The position numbers and the translations under genes are program-made. From Planctomycetes bacterium syqfu (GTDB lineage Bacteria; Planctomycetota; Phycisphaerae; Phycisphaerales; Phycisphaeraceae), in the NCBI GenBank assembly GCA_020974905.1, contig CP087563.1:6634001-6698000 (forward strand): a stretch of DNA of 64,000 nt, written 5' to 3'. A model generated the notes under the pieces. It saw only the letters and a list, made by a program, of their open reading frames with translations. It did no database searches and had not been told where the DNA came from. Of the stretch, positions 8,705 through 17,338 are shown piece by piece. The first letter of the stretch is position 1; each line of letters begins with the position of its first letter.

Positions 8705-9091
8705 ATGGTGTGTAATCTGAAAAAGTCGGCTAAGAAAATTACAAATCAAATGTTGCTAGGACTTATCCTTTTGGGATTGGGAGCGGCAATTAGTGTTTCA
8801 GTTTGCAGTTTTGCTGTTTCACAGAAACATGTCGCGGAAGCATCTCGTCAATTGATAGTTGAAAAGCGTAAATTGAAATTAGCATTGGAAGAAGCCAACA
8901 TTCCCAAGGATCAAATCCAAGAATTAATGGTCGTGCATCAACACTTGATGACGACTCAAATTATTATTCGCGATTGGTTGTTCTATGTGATAATGACAAT
9001 GCCTGGATTGATACTCGTGACAATCGGCGCCAATATCATTGTGTTCGCAATATTCAAAAATCAGCCTTCAAGCAACATCAATATGGAATGA
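8705..9091 (+). CDS. Hypothetical small membrane protein with two TM helices
   Basis: A 128-residue protein. A TM helix at about residues 16-38 (MLLGLILLGLGAAISVSVCSF) is followed by a charged, probably coiled-coil segment (VEKRKLKLALEEANIPKDQ) and a second TM helix near residues 92-117. It is unrecognised. GGGGG lies 8 bases before the ATG; an in-frame TTG directly precedes it and is less likely. Base composition is clearly AT-richer than its neighbours, which could reflect recent acquisition or weak constraint. Confidence 0.55.
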   Translation: MVCNLKKSAKKITNQMLLGLILLGLGAAISVSVCSFAVSQKHVAEASRQLIVEKRKLKLALEEANIPKDQIQELMVVHQHLMTTQIIIRDWLFYVIMTMPGLILVTIGANIIVFAIFKNQPSSNINME

Positions 9092-10213
9092 TCACACCCC
9101 AAACAAATTCTGCGGCGCGGGGAACATGCCTTGGTCTTCGAAGTATTTGAGTGCTTCCTCCGTCGAGCGGAACCACTTGGTGCTGGTTTCGGTGATGAAG
9201 GGTGACGGATTCTTTTTCGGCTTCCAGACGACGTAGACTTCCTTGCCATGTTCAAAGGCATGTTGGAGTTCGCGTTCAACGCCACTGGATAAACCGGGCA
9301 CGCCGCCGGGCAGTTCAGGGACCAGCGAGACGATCATGTCCGACTGGTCGATGAGCTTAAAGTCGCGCGCATAAATCTGACCATCGACATCGCCTGCAAT
9401 GTCGAGCACCTGCTTGACGGAGACGGGGAAGGTTTCTTTACCGCCTGCAAAGCTTCCGGCCTGCATCTCGATAAAGTCCTTGCCTTCCTTGGCAGCATCT
9501 ATCGCTGCATCAAGCAGCAGCTTTTCATCGACATCACCCGGATCAAACGCAACGAAATGCTTGGCCAACTCCGCACGAAACGCATCAATCTCAGCAAGCA
9601 CGTCCGGCATGCTCACCACATGTGTCATCGGGAACGACGGGTAAACCGTCTTCATGTCCGGCCGACAGATCAAGCGGTAACAGGTTTCCAGCGTGTCTTC
9701 CAAGCGACCGCGCGAGAGCACATAGAACTTGTTGGAACAGTCCAAGGCCTGGGCAACGAGTTCCGTTGCCATGATTTCTTCTTCACGCCAGACCATCAGG
9801 TCTTTGAGAGTTGCATCAATGGTATGTTCACCATGCAGGCGATGATGGACGACTTCAATGTTATCCACCAGGCAGATGAGCATGTCCGGCTTGAACTTTT
9901 TGAGTTGGTCAAAGTCGAATGCGCTAAACAAACCATGACGCCAACGGAAGGTGGCATGCGTGTTGACGATGACATTTTTCTGATCCTGCGAATCGTTGAT
10001 GATGTCTTTGAATACACTGCGACGCAGGCTGTTTAAACGTGAGAGCGGCAGGTCGAGAATGCGTCCGCCTTTGACGTCCGGCGCTTCCTTGTACATCAGG
10101 TCACCGACGTGATAGATGTCGATGTTATCCCCACGTTGACCCGCGAGATCGACAGCCGCGTTGAGATAGGTTTTTTTGTCCATGCCGACCTGGCCGGTGA
10201 TGATTGCACGCAT
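9092..10213 (-). CDS. P-loop nucleotide kinase-like protein with C-terminal deoxyribosyltransferase-like domain
   Basis: A 373-residue protein starting at ATG 10213, chosen because AAGGAGCATCGAAC precedes it; an upstream in-frame start at 10255 has no such site. The N-terminus is a Walker A in a kinase setting, ITGQVGMDKKTYL, with G7xxGxxKKT, as in archaeal-type adenylate kinases. The C-terminal ~100 residues (IDQSDMIVSLVPELPG, then SSGVERELQHAFEHGKEVYVVW) look like the nucleoside 2-deoxyribosyltransferase/toll-like fold, where an Asp senses a nucleotide and a Glu is catalytic. That domain call is from pattern only. No substrate is known. It is divergent from floA. Confidence 0.65.
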   Translation of the reverse strand: MRAIITGQVGMDKKTYLNAAVDLAGQRGDNIDIYHVGDLMYKEAPDVKGGRILDLPLSRLNSLRRSVFKDIINDSQDQKNVIVNTHATFRWRHGLFSAFDFDQLKKFKPDMLICLVDNIEVVHHRLHGEHTIDATLKDLMVWREEEIMATELVAQALDCSNKFYVLSRGRLEDTLETCYRLICRPDMKTVYPSFPMTHVVSMPDVLAEIDAFRAELAKHFVAFDPGDVDEKLLLDAAIDAAKEGKDFIEMQAGSFAGGKETFPVSVKQVLDIAGDVDGQIYARDFKLIDQSDMIVSLVPELPGGVPGLSSGVERELQHAFEHGKEVYVVWKPKKNPSPFITETSTKWFRSTEEALKYFEDQGMFPAPQNLFGV

Positions 10214-10396
10214 GTTCGATGCTCCTTGCCCGGAAGCGAAGTTTATCAGCGTCAAGATGCTTTCGACGAACTTCGACGACAGTGTCTTTTAGTCATAAAT
10301 TTGTATGAATACTGTAACTGTGGGTTGTGTTCATTGCCAGTTTAAGGGATCATGATAATCAATATTCAATGACTTTTTGGCACGGGAGTCCAGCTT

Positions 10397-11422
10397 ATGC
10401 CACCTCAATTACTATGGATCATCTTTGCAGTCGTCGCAGTTGTCGTTCTGATCGTCTGCATGTTCCTGCTCAAGTTCATCGGCCTGTGGGTTCAGGCGAT
10501 GATGTCCAAGGCCCCGGTGGGGATGACGGACCTGGTGGGGATGTGGTTTCGAAAAGTGGATCCACGCGAAATCGTCGAATCCCGTATTCAGGCGGCTCGT
10601 GCGGATTTACAGATCACCACGGCCATGCTCGAAACGCACTTTCTGGCAGTGGGTAAACAGCGTGGTCGTGTGCTGCGTGTGGTCAACTCACTGATCGCAG
10701 CTGACCGTGCCAAGATCGAACTCAACTGGGACACCGCCTGCGCCATCGACCTGGCGGGGCGTGATATTTTTGATGCGGTGCAAACCTCGGTGAATCCCAA
10801 GGTCATCGACTGCCCCAGCGCCAACTCCGGTCGCTCGACCATCGACGCGGTGGCACAGGATGGTGTGCAACTCAAAGCCCGCGCCCGTGTGACCGTGCGT
10901 GCCAATCTCAAACGCCTTATTGGTGGTGCAACCGAGGAAACCATCATCGCCCGTGTCGGTGAAGGTATTGTCACGACGATTGGTTCATCGGCATCGCACA
11001 AGAAGGTGCTCGAAAACCCCGACAGCATTTCCAAGACCGTGCTCAACAAGGGCCTTGATGCTGGCACCGCGTTCGAAATTCTCTCCATCGACATTGCAGA
11101 CATTGACGTGGGTGAAAACATCGGCGCCAAGCTGCAGGCCGACCAGGCCGAGTCGGACAAGCGTCGCTTCCAGGCCGAAGCCGAAAAACGCCGCGCGATG
11201 GCCGTCGCCCAGGAACAGGAATTCAAAGCCGAAATCCAGAAGAACCAGGCGCAAGTCGTCCTCGCCCAGGCCGAAGTTCCCAAAGCCATGGCCGAAGCCT
11301 TCCGCAGTGGTAATCTCGGTGTCATGGATTACTACCGCATGAAGAACATCCAGTCGGACACCGCGATGCGTGACAGCATTGCCGGCCCCGAAGGTGACAG
11401 TCGTGCGGACTCCACCGAGTAA
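10397..11422 (+). CDS. floA: Flotillin-like protein FloA
   Basis: A 341-residue bacterial flotillin that scaffolds functional membrane microdomains. It has an N-terminal membrane hairpin (residues 4-32, [21 protein letters not shown]), then the SPFH/band-7 region ([38 protein letters not shown]) and a long Ala/Glu/Lys-rich coiled coil ([21 protein letters not shown], residues about 250-300). Length and order match the FloA (YqfA) family closely. GGGAG lies about 10 bases before the ATG. It is monocistronic, ending in the terminator at 11458. Confidence 0.93.
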   Translation: MPPQLLWIIFAVVAVVVLIVCMFLLKFIGLWVQAMMSKAPVGMTDLVGMWFRKVDPREIVESRIQAARADLQITTAMLETHFLAVGKQRGRVLRVVNSLIAADRAKIELNWDTACAIDLAGRDIFDAVQTSVNPKVIDCPSANSGRSTIDAVAQDGVQLKARARVTVRANLKRLIGGATEETIIARVGEGIVTTIGSSASHKKVLENPDSISKTVLNKGLDAGTAFEILSIDIADIDVGENIGAKLQADQAESDKRRFQAEAEKRRAMAVAQEQEFKAEIQKNQAQVVLAQAEVPKAMAEAFRSGNLGVMDYYRMKNIQSDTAMRDSIAGPEGDSRADSTE

Positions 11423-11457
11423 CACCAGTCGATTAACAGACTGAAAAAACAACACAG

Positions 11458-11498
11458 ACAGATGGTTTGCACACGATGTGAACCATCTGTTTTTTTTT
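11458..11498 (+). terminator. Rho-independent terminator of floA
   Basis: A 10-bp perfect stem ACAGATGGTT...AACCATCTGT with a 13-base loop is followed by eight or nine T residues. It lies 35 bases after the floA stop codon. This is the clearest intrinsic terminator in the window. Confidence 0.9.
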
Positions 11499-11560
11499 GT
11501 TGGGTGAGACCCTACTTCTTTGTGTCTGTCCGAGCAGTCATGTTTGGGATAGGAATGAAA

Positions 11561-11677
11561 AACACAAGCCGCCAGATGAGTGACCAAAGGGAGCGATTCT
11601 GACGGGCCGCATTACAGTAACCGGTCAGACCCGTCAGATTCACCCACCTTATGGGTTCATCTGGCGGCTTGTGTCAT
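11561..11677. repeat. Inverted repeat with CACAAGCCGCCAGATGA arms
   Basis: The left arm ACACAAGCCGCCAGATGA (11562-11579) is the exact reverse complement of TCATCTGGCGGCTTGTGT (11658-11675). An inner pair GATTCTGACGGG / CCCGTCAGATTC continues the hairpin. The left arm and the following GACCAA-GGGAG-GATTCTGACGGG recur at 1961-2007. It is a palindromic interspersed element between floA and the next gene. The rest of 11499-11769 shows no gene. Confidence 0.8.
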
Positions 11678-11769
11678 AAGCATATTTCTGAGAACCACTG
11701 GGATTGTCACGCGTGACCCCATGTCTTTTCAATTGTGTTTTAGCTGCTGTGATTTACAATGAGTTCTTA

Positions 11770-12687
11770 ATGCGTCGATCAAATTCTTATCATCTCATGT
11801 GTGTGTGTTTACTTCTTCTGACTGCGGCTTTACCCCTGCAGGCTCAGGAAGAATCCACACGCACCACCCTCGATGCCATCCACAAAAAACTCGACAATGG
11901 TTTACGTGGCACGCTTATGGCAAGCTTCATGGATCAAAGCTCCGACAGCTCGTTGGCAAGCATGATCGCTCGCATCAAGTATCGAACGCTTGTCCCTCCC
12001 ACTCTCTATAACATTCAAGACGAAACCTTCGTTCTGTATGTCCCCAAAGATTATGATCCGACCGTCAAGTACGGGCTGGTGGTCTATCTGAGCAATCTGC
12101 CTGCCATGGTACCGCCTGAGGATTGGCAGAAGGTGCTCGATGACCACAAACTCATCTGGGTCTCTGCGAACAATGCAGGCAAAGGCCAATCACCATACAA
12201 ACGCATGGGCCTTGCATTGGACGCACTCTTTAATGCAACGCTGCGGTACCGCATTGACACCGAGCGCATCTACGTCGCAGGCATGCACTCCGGTGCGCAG
12301 CTGGCAAGTGTGTTGGCAGTGCATTACCCCGAACACTTCGCAGGCGGACTCTTCATCCATGACTGCCTGTATCACCGCGACATCCGCGCGACCAAGGATG
12401 ATCCGACAGACGTCGATGAAGGCTATCGCAGGCCGATGATGGATAAACTCTATCGCGCCAAGACGGGCAACCGTTACGTGATCATGACCGGCGAGAAAGC
12501 CAGTGATTTGCCACGACTCAAAGCCATCGTCCATCGCGGTTTCGTTGAGGATCGCTTCAAGCATGTCCAGTTGATCACCATCCCGGATAGCAATACATCC
12601 CGGCCGGACGCCAACTGGTTTGCCAAGGCGATTAAGGCATTGGAACCGTTGCCCAAAGAGTTAACACCGTCAACTGACAAACACTGA
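11770..12687 (+). CDS. Secreted alpha/beta-hydrolase-like protein with altered nucleophile motif
   Basis: A 305-residue exported protein. I place the start at ATG 11770 because it gives a normal signal peptide (MRRSNSYHLMCVCLLLLTAALPLQAQ, cleavage near AQ|EE); the longer reading from GTG 11704 does not. The body reads like esterase/PHB-depolymerase-type hydrolases: FVLYVPKDYDP, GLVVYLSN, then RIYVAGMHSGAQLASVLA. In those families this position reads GxSxG (for example AGFSNGAQ); here it is G-M-H-S-G, so the nucleophile Ser is aligned with His. The protein may therefore be non-catalytic, a binding protein or a divergent enzyme. It is followed by the DinB-fold gene 23 bases on. Confidence 0.65.
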   Translation: MRRSNSYHLMCVCLLLLTAALPLQAQEESTRTTLDAIHKKLDNGLRGTLMASFMDQSSDSSLASMIARIKYRTLVPPTLYNIQDETFVLYVPKDYDPTVKYGLVVYLSNLPAMVPPEDWQKVLDDHKLIWVSANNAGKGQSPYKRMGLALDALFNATLRYRIDTERIYVAGMHSGAQLASVLAVHYPEHFAGGLFIHDCLYHRDIRATKDDPTDVDEGYRRPMMDKLYRAKTGNRYVIMTGEKASDLPRLKAIVHRGFVEDRFKHVQLITIPDSNTSRPDANWFAKAIKALEPLPKELTPSTDKH

Positions 12688-12710
12688 TTCAACAAGTAAA
12701 GGGGGCTACC

Positions 12711-13220
12711 ATGTCCGACATCAAGCCGATTCTAGCCAGCCAATATCACGCAGCACTCAAAACACTCAAGCAGGCAATTGATCGTTGCCCTGATGATCTG
12801 TGGTTACAGGTCGGACCGCAACCTGCACCGTATTGGCAGATTGTCTATCACGCACTTTTCTTTGCGGATCTCTATCTGCAAATCAGCGACAGCCACTTCA
12901 AAGCGTGGGCTTATCATCAACATGAATTCCCAGGTCTTGATCTGCTATCCCAAAACGATGGCAAACTTCCCGATGGCCTCGAACCCTACACCATCGCACA
13001 GATGCACGAATACTGGCAGATCGTTGATGACATGGTCGAACCTTGCTTACAACAGATGGACATCGCTTCACCTGAATCAGGTTTCCATTGGTACAAGGTC
13101 AGCAAACTCGAACACCAGATCATCAACATCCGACACATCCAGCATCATGCAGCCCAACTGGCCGACCGACTCCGCGTCGGTGCCAACGTCGGTGTGGATT
13201 GGGTGTCAGCAGGGGGGTAA
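12711..13220 (+). CDS. DinB-like fold protein (YfiT/DinB superfamily)
   Basis: A 169-residue four-helix-bundle protein. The metal-site pattern of the DinB superfamily is visible: a His in helix 2 (IVYHALFFADLYL, His47) and the late pair in NIRHIQHHAAQLADRL (about 138-150). Family members bind a divalent metal and include thiol-dependent transferases, but many are of unknown function. No catalytic assignment is possible. The start is supported by GGGGG 9 bases upstream of the ATG. Confidence 0.8.
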   Translation: MSDIKPILASQYHAALKTLKQAIDRCPDDLWLQVGPQPAPYWQIVYHALFFADLYLQISDSHFKAWAYHQHEFPGLDLLSQNDGKLPDGLEPYTIAQMHEYWQIVDDMVEPCLQQMDIASPESGFHWYKVSKLEHQIINIRHIQHHAAQLADRLRVGANVGVDWVSAGG

Positions 13221-13228
13221 ATACGACC

Positions 13229-13771
13229 GTGCATCAGCCATCTTTGGACCCAGTCGTCACGTCACCTGGCCCATCGTTTTTCAAACAATGGGCCAGGTCA
13301 ACCATTGGCAGTACGCCATTGCGCTACCTGTTTGGCGATCCATTGGCGGATATCAATCAGCCGTGTCAGTGCTTTGTTTTCTATCAGATTGGCAAAGAAC
13401 CCACACGATTGACGCAGGAAGTTAAAGGTCGTTTGCATGTCGATCAAACGGGTTTACACATTCGTGGCATCGTGCCGATTGACCTTGCATTTGATGCGAT
13501 TCAGGAGATCGGATTCACCCAGGCGGTTTTGAAAACGCAGTTGATGGTTCGCGCTCGATTGCGGGTTTACCTCACGCCGGTGCATTGTTATTTCGGGATG
13601 ATGAGTCTGCTGAATATGTACCACATGGTTCACATCTATTCACGATTGCATCGCAAAATCGGGGGCAAAGGTCGCTGCGCCAAGTGTGGGTACAACATGC
13701 TCATGACACTTGGGGATTGTCCCGAATGCGGTTGTGATCGTGTGTATCCTGGCGCGCCGTTGCGGTCTTGA
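13229..13771 (+). CDS. Zinc-ribbon protein of unknown function
   Basis: The reading frame is open from 13088, but the part before about 13217 overlaps the DinB-fold gene and is compositionally odd (Arg/Pro/Cys/Thr-rich). I start at GTG 13229, 8 bases after that gene's stop, giving 180 residues. The C-terminus has a zinc ribbon RCAKCGYNMLMTLGDCPECG, the pattern common in Planctomycetota membrane or hypothetical proteins. Hydrophobic stretches before it (TPVHCYFGMMSLLNMYHMVHI) may contact the membrane. The function is unknown. It is probably translationally linked to the DinB-fold gene. Confidence 0.6.
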   Translation: MHQPSLDPVVTSPGPSFFKQWARSTIGSTPLRYLFGDPLADINQPCQCFVFYQIGKEPTRLTQEVKGRLHVDQTGLHIRGIVPIDLAFDAIQEIGFTQAVLKTQLMVRARLRVYLTPVHCYFGMMSLLNMYHMVHIYSRLHRKIGGKGRCAKCGYNMLMTLGDCPECGCDRVYPGAPLRS

Positions 13772-13960
13772 TGTTGATCCAAACGTGACGCATGCACATT
13801 ACACCCGCAGGGTTGAAGCTTCGGGACGTTACGTGACGATCAACACAGATCACACAAGGTGTTTAAGGTGAGTGAAAACGGACACTCGTGTCAAGGAACC
13901 TGAACCACATGAACATGTTTGCCAAGTATGAACAATCTTGCCTGTGTCCAAGGACTTGGA

Positions 13961-13991
13961 ACTAAAGCCCGTGGGGTTTTAACCCCCGGGA
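13961..13991. terminator. Hairpin between convergent genes (GGAACTAAAGCCC type)
   Basis: GGAACTAAAG precedes a stem CCCGTGGGGTT...AACCCCCGGG with one mismatch. It sits in the gap between two convergent genes, just beyond the 3' end of dusB. The same GGAACTAAAGCCC lead plus hairpin occurs at 26669-26703, also between convergent genes, so a bidirectional terminator role is likely. The rest of 13772-14003 is empty. Confidence 0.55.
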
Positions 13992-14003
13992 TCATTGGCG
14001 AAC

Positions 14004-15023
14004 TTACGCCACCTGCGCTTCGTCCGTCTGAATTTGCTCAATCCCTGCGGCCATAAAATCTCGAAACGCGTTGACATCTTCGATGAATCGCACGTCCTGC
14101 CTCAGATGCGGCCAGGGTTGGAGATAGGGCGAGTATTTGCTGATGCGTTGGCGGATCATGTTCAATGCCACCCGATCACCACGGAATCGCAGCAGGTTTT
14201 CAAAGTGTTGCACGACAATCCGCGCACGATCCGCACGTGACAGCGGCTGGGGTAATTCACCGGTTGCAAGGTAATGAGCGGTGTCTCGGAAGATCCACGG
14301 CTGAGCCAACGCGCCGCGACCGATCATTACGCCATGACAGCCGGTAATATCCATCATCGCCTTGGCATGTTCGGGAGCAGTGACATCACCATTGCCAATC
14401 ACCGGGATGTCGGGGTGATACTTTGCCATCGACGCGACGACTTCACTGATCCCCGGCAGGCGGACGGTGCCTTTGAATTTCTGTTCGGTGGTCCTGCCAT
14501 GCACTGTCACCGCAGCGATGCCGACATCCGCCAGCGCGACGGGCAGCGTCTGCGTGATGTAGCTTTTGTCATCCCAACCAAGGCGAATCTTCGCGGTTAC
14601 CGGCACGTTCACCGCCTTGACCAATTCGCGGACGATCTCCACAGCAAGCAGTGGTTCGCAGAGCAGTTTCGAGCCACCATTTTTCTTGGTCACCTTGTCC
14701 ACCGGGCAACCCATGTTCACATCAATCGTCGTCGCACCATGTTGCTCGGCCCAGCGTCCAGCTTCAGCAAGGACATCCGGGTGACGCCCATAAAGCTGCA
14801 TGCACACCGGCTTGTCTTCTTCATTGGTCGCTGACAACCACAGTGATTTTTCATTCTCACGCAAAATCGCCTGCGGGCAAAGCAGGTCAGTACACGCCAA
14901 CCCCACCCCGCCATAATCACCACGGATACTGCGCACGACAAGGCGAAACGCCAGGTCACAGTAACCAGCAATCGGCGCCAGCAGCAGCGGTGTTTCAAGT
15001 TGAACAGGGCCAATTTTGAGCAT
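14004..15023 (-). CDS. dusB: tRNA-dihydrouridine synthase (DusB-like)
   Basis: A 339-residue FMN enzyme that reduces specific uridines of tRNA to dihydrouridine with NADPH. It has a TIM-barrel start LLLAPIAGYCDLAFR, the family signature with the catalytic Cys in VNMGCPVDKVTKKNGGSKLL (residues about 103-122), KIRLGWDD, the phosphate-binding VTVHGRTTEQKFKG, and the late GCHGVMIGRGALAQPWIF. The C-terminal helical RNA-binding domain follows. Paralogue choice (DusB rather than DusA/C) rests on the GCP...KNGGS form and is tentative. It is divergent from the helicase gene, with a palindromic element between them. Confidence 0.9.
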   Translation of the reverse strand: MLKIGPVQLETPLLLAPIAGYCDLAFRLVVRSIRGDYGGVGLACTDLLCPQAILRENEKSLWLSATNEEDKPVCMQLYGRHPDVLAEAGRWAEQHGATTIDVNMGCPVDKVTKKNGGSKLLCEPLLAVEIVRELVKAVNVPVTAKIRLGWDDKSYITQTLPVALADVGIAAVTVHGRTTEQKFKGTVRLPGISEVVASMAKYHPDIPVIGNGDVTAPEHAKAMMDITGCHGVMIGRGALAQPWIFRDTAHYLATGELPQPLSRADRARIVVQHFENLLRFRGDRVALNMIRQRISKYSPYLQPWPHLRQDVRFIEDVNAFRDFMAAGIEQIQTDEAQVA

Positions 15024-15067
15024 TGGGAGATTGTAGCAGATATTTCCGTGAAATCGGCATGGATGAC

Positions 15068-15165
15068 TTTAACCACAGAGTCACAGAGGTACTGAGAAAA
15101 TATGAAGAGAATCTTTATCTCTGCCTTTTTCGGGCTCTGTGTCTCTGTGCCTCGGTGGTTAAGAC
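15068..15165. repeat. Fold-back element, ACCACAGAG family, copy A
   Basis: The left arm TTTAACCACAGAGTCACAGAG and the right arm CTCTGTGTCTCTGTGCCTCGGTGGTTAA are imperfect inverted repeats. It lies in the divergent intergenic region between dusB and dinG. A half copy of the right side (CTTATCTCTGCCTTTTTC...GGTTAAGAC) recurs at 41068-41110, and related elements are at 17339-17528 and 40687-40880. Confidence 0.8.
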
Positions 15166-15224
15166 AATAAAAAAACTCATCACCAATCGACCATCAACGA
15201 ACCATAACAACCACCAAACACGCT

Positions 15225-17303
15225 ATGATGGTCACCATGCCAATGGAGTTGTCACATGTTCTGGCTACGGATGGCCCGATCGCCCGCAGGTTGGGTGAGC
15301 GCTTTGAAGTGCGCCCGCAACAGGCTCAGATGATCGAAGCCGTCGACCATGTCCTCCAGGAGGGCGGCACCGGTGTCATCGAAGCAGGCACCGGGGTCGG
15401 CAAGAGTTTTGCCTACCTGCTCCCCGCTGCCAAGTACATCATGGATATGCAGGAGTCCGGCCAGGCGGATAAAAACATCGGCCGCGGTCGCGTGGTCATC
15501 TCCACGCACACCATCGCGCTTCAGGAACAACTGCTCAACAAAGACATCCCCCTCATCCAGGCGATCTCCGGCGGGGAGTTCTCCGCAGTCCTCGTCAAAG
15601 GGCGTGCCAACTACGTTTCACTGCGGCGACTCAAACGTGCTTCTCAGCAGCAACAGGAACTCTTCCCCGATCCCGAAGATGTCAACTCCATCGACGTCAT
15701 CGAACGCTGGGCACAAAGCACCACCGATGGTTCTCTGGCAACGTTACCCCAACTCTCGCGCCCGTCAGTGTGGTCGCGCGTGGCATCGGATCATGAAGAC
15801 TGCATGGGACGTCGCTGCCCGACATTTAACAAGTGTTTCTATCAGGCAGCGCGACGTCGCATGGAGAATGCGGATTTATTGGTCGTCAACCATGCACTGT
15901 TTTTTGCAGACCTTGCGATGCGCCGTGAAGGCTTTGGATTTTTACCACCCTATGACCATGTAATCCTCGATGAAGCGCATACCGTCGAGTCCGTTGCCAG
16001 CGATTACTTTGGCATTCAGGTCAGCCGATACCAGGTGCACTTGCTGCTTTCGACGCTAGCCAATGCCCGGCGTCAGAAGGGTTTTCTCTACGCGCAACTC
16101 CGTAAATATGGTTCGGAAACACCGGGTCTCCAACGGGCGATGGATCAGGTGTATGTCGCGCATCGTGCGATGGAAAACCTGTTCGGCGAACTCATCGGTT
16201 GGCAGGAAAACGCAGGCCGTTCCAACGGCAGAGTCCAGCAACCCAACATCGTCACCAACGAGCTTTCGCCTGTTTTAAAGGAACTTGCTTCGTCTCTCAA
16301 ACTTGTGCGCGATTGCACGGAGGATGATGATGAACGCCTGGAACTTGCCAGCTACATTAATCGCGCTCAGTCCATTGCTGGTGCATTGACCGCGTTAATT
16401 GAACAGACCGTGGAAGACTCGGTGTACTGGATTGAAATGCAGACGGAGCATCGCATCCCACGCGTGAAGTTGGTCTGCGCCCCGATTGAAGTCGGGCCGT
16501 TACTCTCTGAGCATTTGTACAACAAGTCCAACGAAGATGGGCTCAAGGGTGGCGTCATCCTCACGTCCGCGACGCTGGCGACCGGCAAAGCAGAGTCGGG
16601 CGACACATCAGGTAAAGCGTTTAAGCATTTGTTTGACCGATTGGGGTTGCCATCTGACAGCATTACATTGTTGCTGGGTTCGCCGTTTGACTATGCCAAT
16701 CAGGCGCAGTTGCATGTTGCTTCATCGCTGCCTGACCCGAATCACAAAGAGTATGCCAACAAGGTCAGCCCGTTGATTCTGGAGCATCTGGATCAAACCG
16801 ATGGCGGGGCGTTTGTGCTGTTTACCAGTTTCAAATTGCTCCGTGAAGTGAGTCAATGGTTAGAGCCGTTTTTGGCTCAGCGTGACATGCCGATGTTGGT
16901 GCATGGCAGTGGTGTCCAGCGGTCGGAGTTACTGGAAACCTTCAAACGCAATCCGCGCAGTGTGCTTCTGGGGGCGGACAGTTTCTGGCAGGGGGTGGAT
17001 GTCATCGGTGATGGTCTGCGGAATGTGATCATCACAAGGTTGCCATTCGTCCCGCCGGATCAACCCTTGGTTGAAGCACGCACTGAGCAGATTCGACTTA
17101 AGGGGGGCAACCCGTTTAGCCAATATTCATTGCCTGAAGCGGTGCTCAAGTTCAAGCAGGGCTTTGGGCGATTGATCCGATCCAAACAGGATGAGGGACG
17201 CGTGGTCGTGCTGGACAATCGGATCGTGAGTAAGAGTTACGGTCGAGCGTTCATTGATGCGCTGCCACGTGTGCCGGTGTATGTGGATCAGGTGACAGTG
17301 TGA
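15225..17303 (+). CDS. DinG/XPD-family superfamily 2 ATP-dependent DNA helicase
   Basis: A 692-residue helicase acting on damaged or structured DNA. Walker A IEAGTGVGKSFAYLLP is near residue 52, Walker B is the DEAH box VILDEAHTVES, and later motifs are VILTSATLATG and SVLLGADSFWQGVDV with RLPFVPPDQPL. The iron-sulfur domain retains three Cys (EDCMGRRCPTFNKCFYQ), but the usual first ligand in KGRxNYxC is Ser here (KGRANYVSLRRL). Several ATGs are possible (15225, 15228, 15237, 15243), and none has a strong ribosome binding site. It is followed by recG on the same strand. Confidence 0.88.
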   Translation: MMVTMPMELSHVLATDGPIARRLGERFEVRPQQAQMIEAVDHVLQEGGTGVIEAGTGVGKSFAYLLPAAKYIMDMQESGQADKNIGRGRVVISTHTIALQEQLLNKDIPLIQAISGGEFSAVLVKGRANYVSLRRLKRASQQQQELFPDPEDVNSIDVIERWAQSTTDGSLATLPQLSRPSVWSRVASDHEDCMGRRCPTFNKCFYQAARRRMENADLLVVNHALFFADLAMRREGFGFLPPYDHVILDEAHTVESVASDYFGIQVSRYQVHLLLSTLANARRQKGFLYAQLRKYGSETPGLQRAMDQVYVAHRAMENLFGELIGWQENAGRSNGRVQQPNIVTNELSPVLKELASSLKLVRDCTEDDDERLELASYINRAQSIAGALTALIEQTVEDSVYWIEMQTEHRIPRVKLVCAPIEVGPLLSEHLYNKSNEDGLKGGVILTSATLATGKAESGDTSGKAFKHLFDRLGLPSDSITLLLGSPFDYANQAQLHVASSLPDPNHKEYANKVSPLILEHLDQTDGGAFVLFTSFKLLREVSQWLEPFLAQRDMPMLVHGSGVQRSELLETFKRNPRSVLLGADSFWQGVDVIGDGLRNVIITRLPFVPPDQPLVEARTEQIRLKGGNPFSQYSLPEAVLKFKQGFGRLIRSKQDEGRVVVLDNRIVSKSYGRAFIDALPRVPVYVDQVTV

Positions 17304-17338
17304 TTGGCTTTGATTCAGATGTATGGTTTTAAGACAAA

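Noticed and set aside
13088-13228. N-terminal extension of the zinc-ribbon protein
   Set aside because: It is out of frame inside the DinB-fold gene and has shadow-frame composition.
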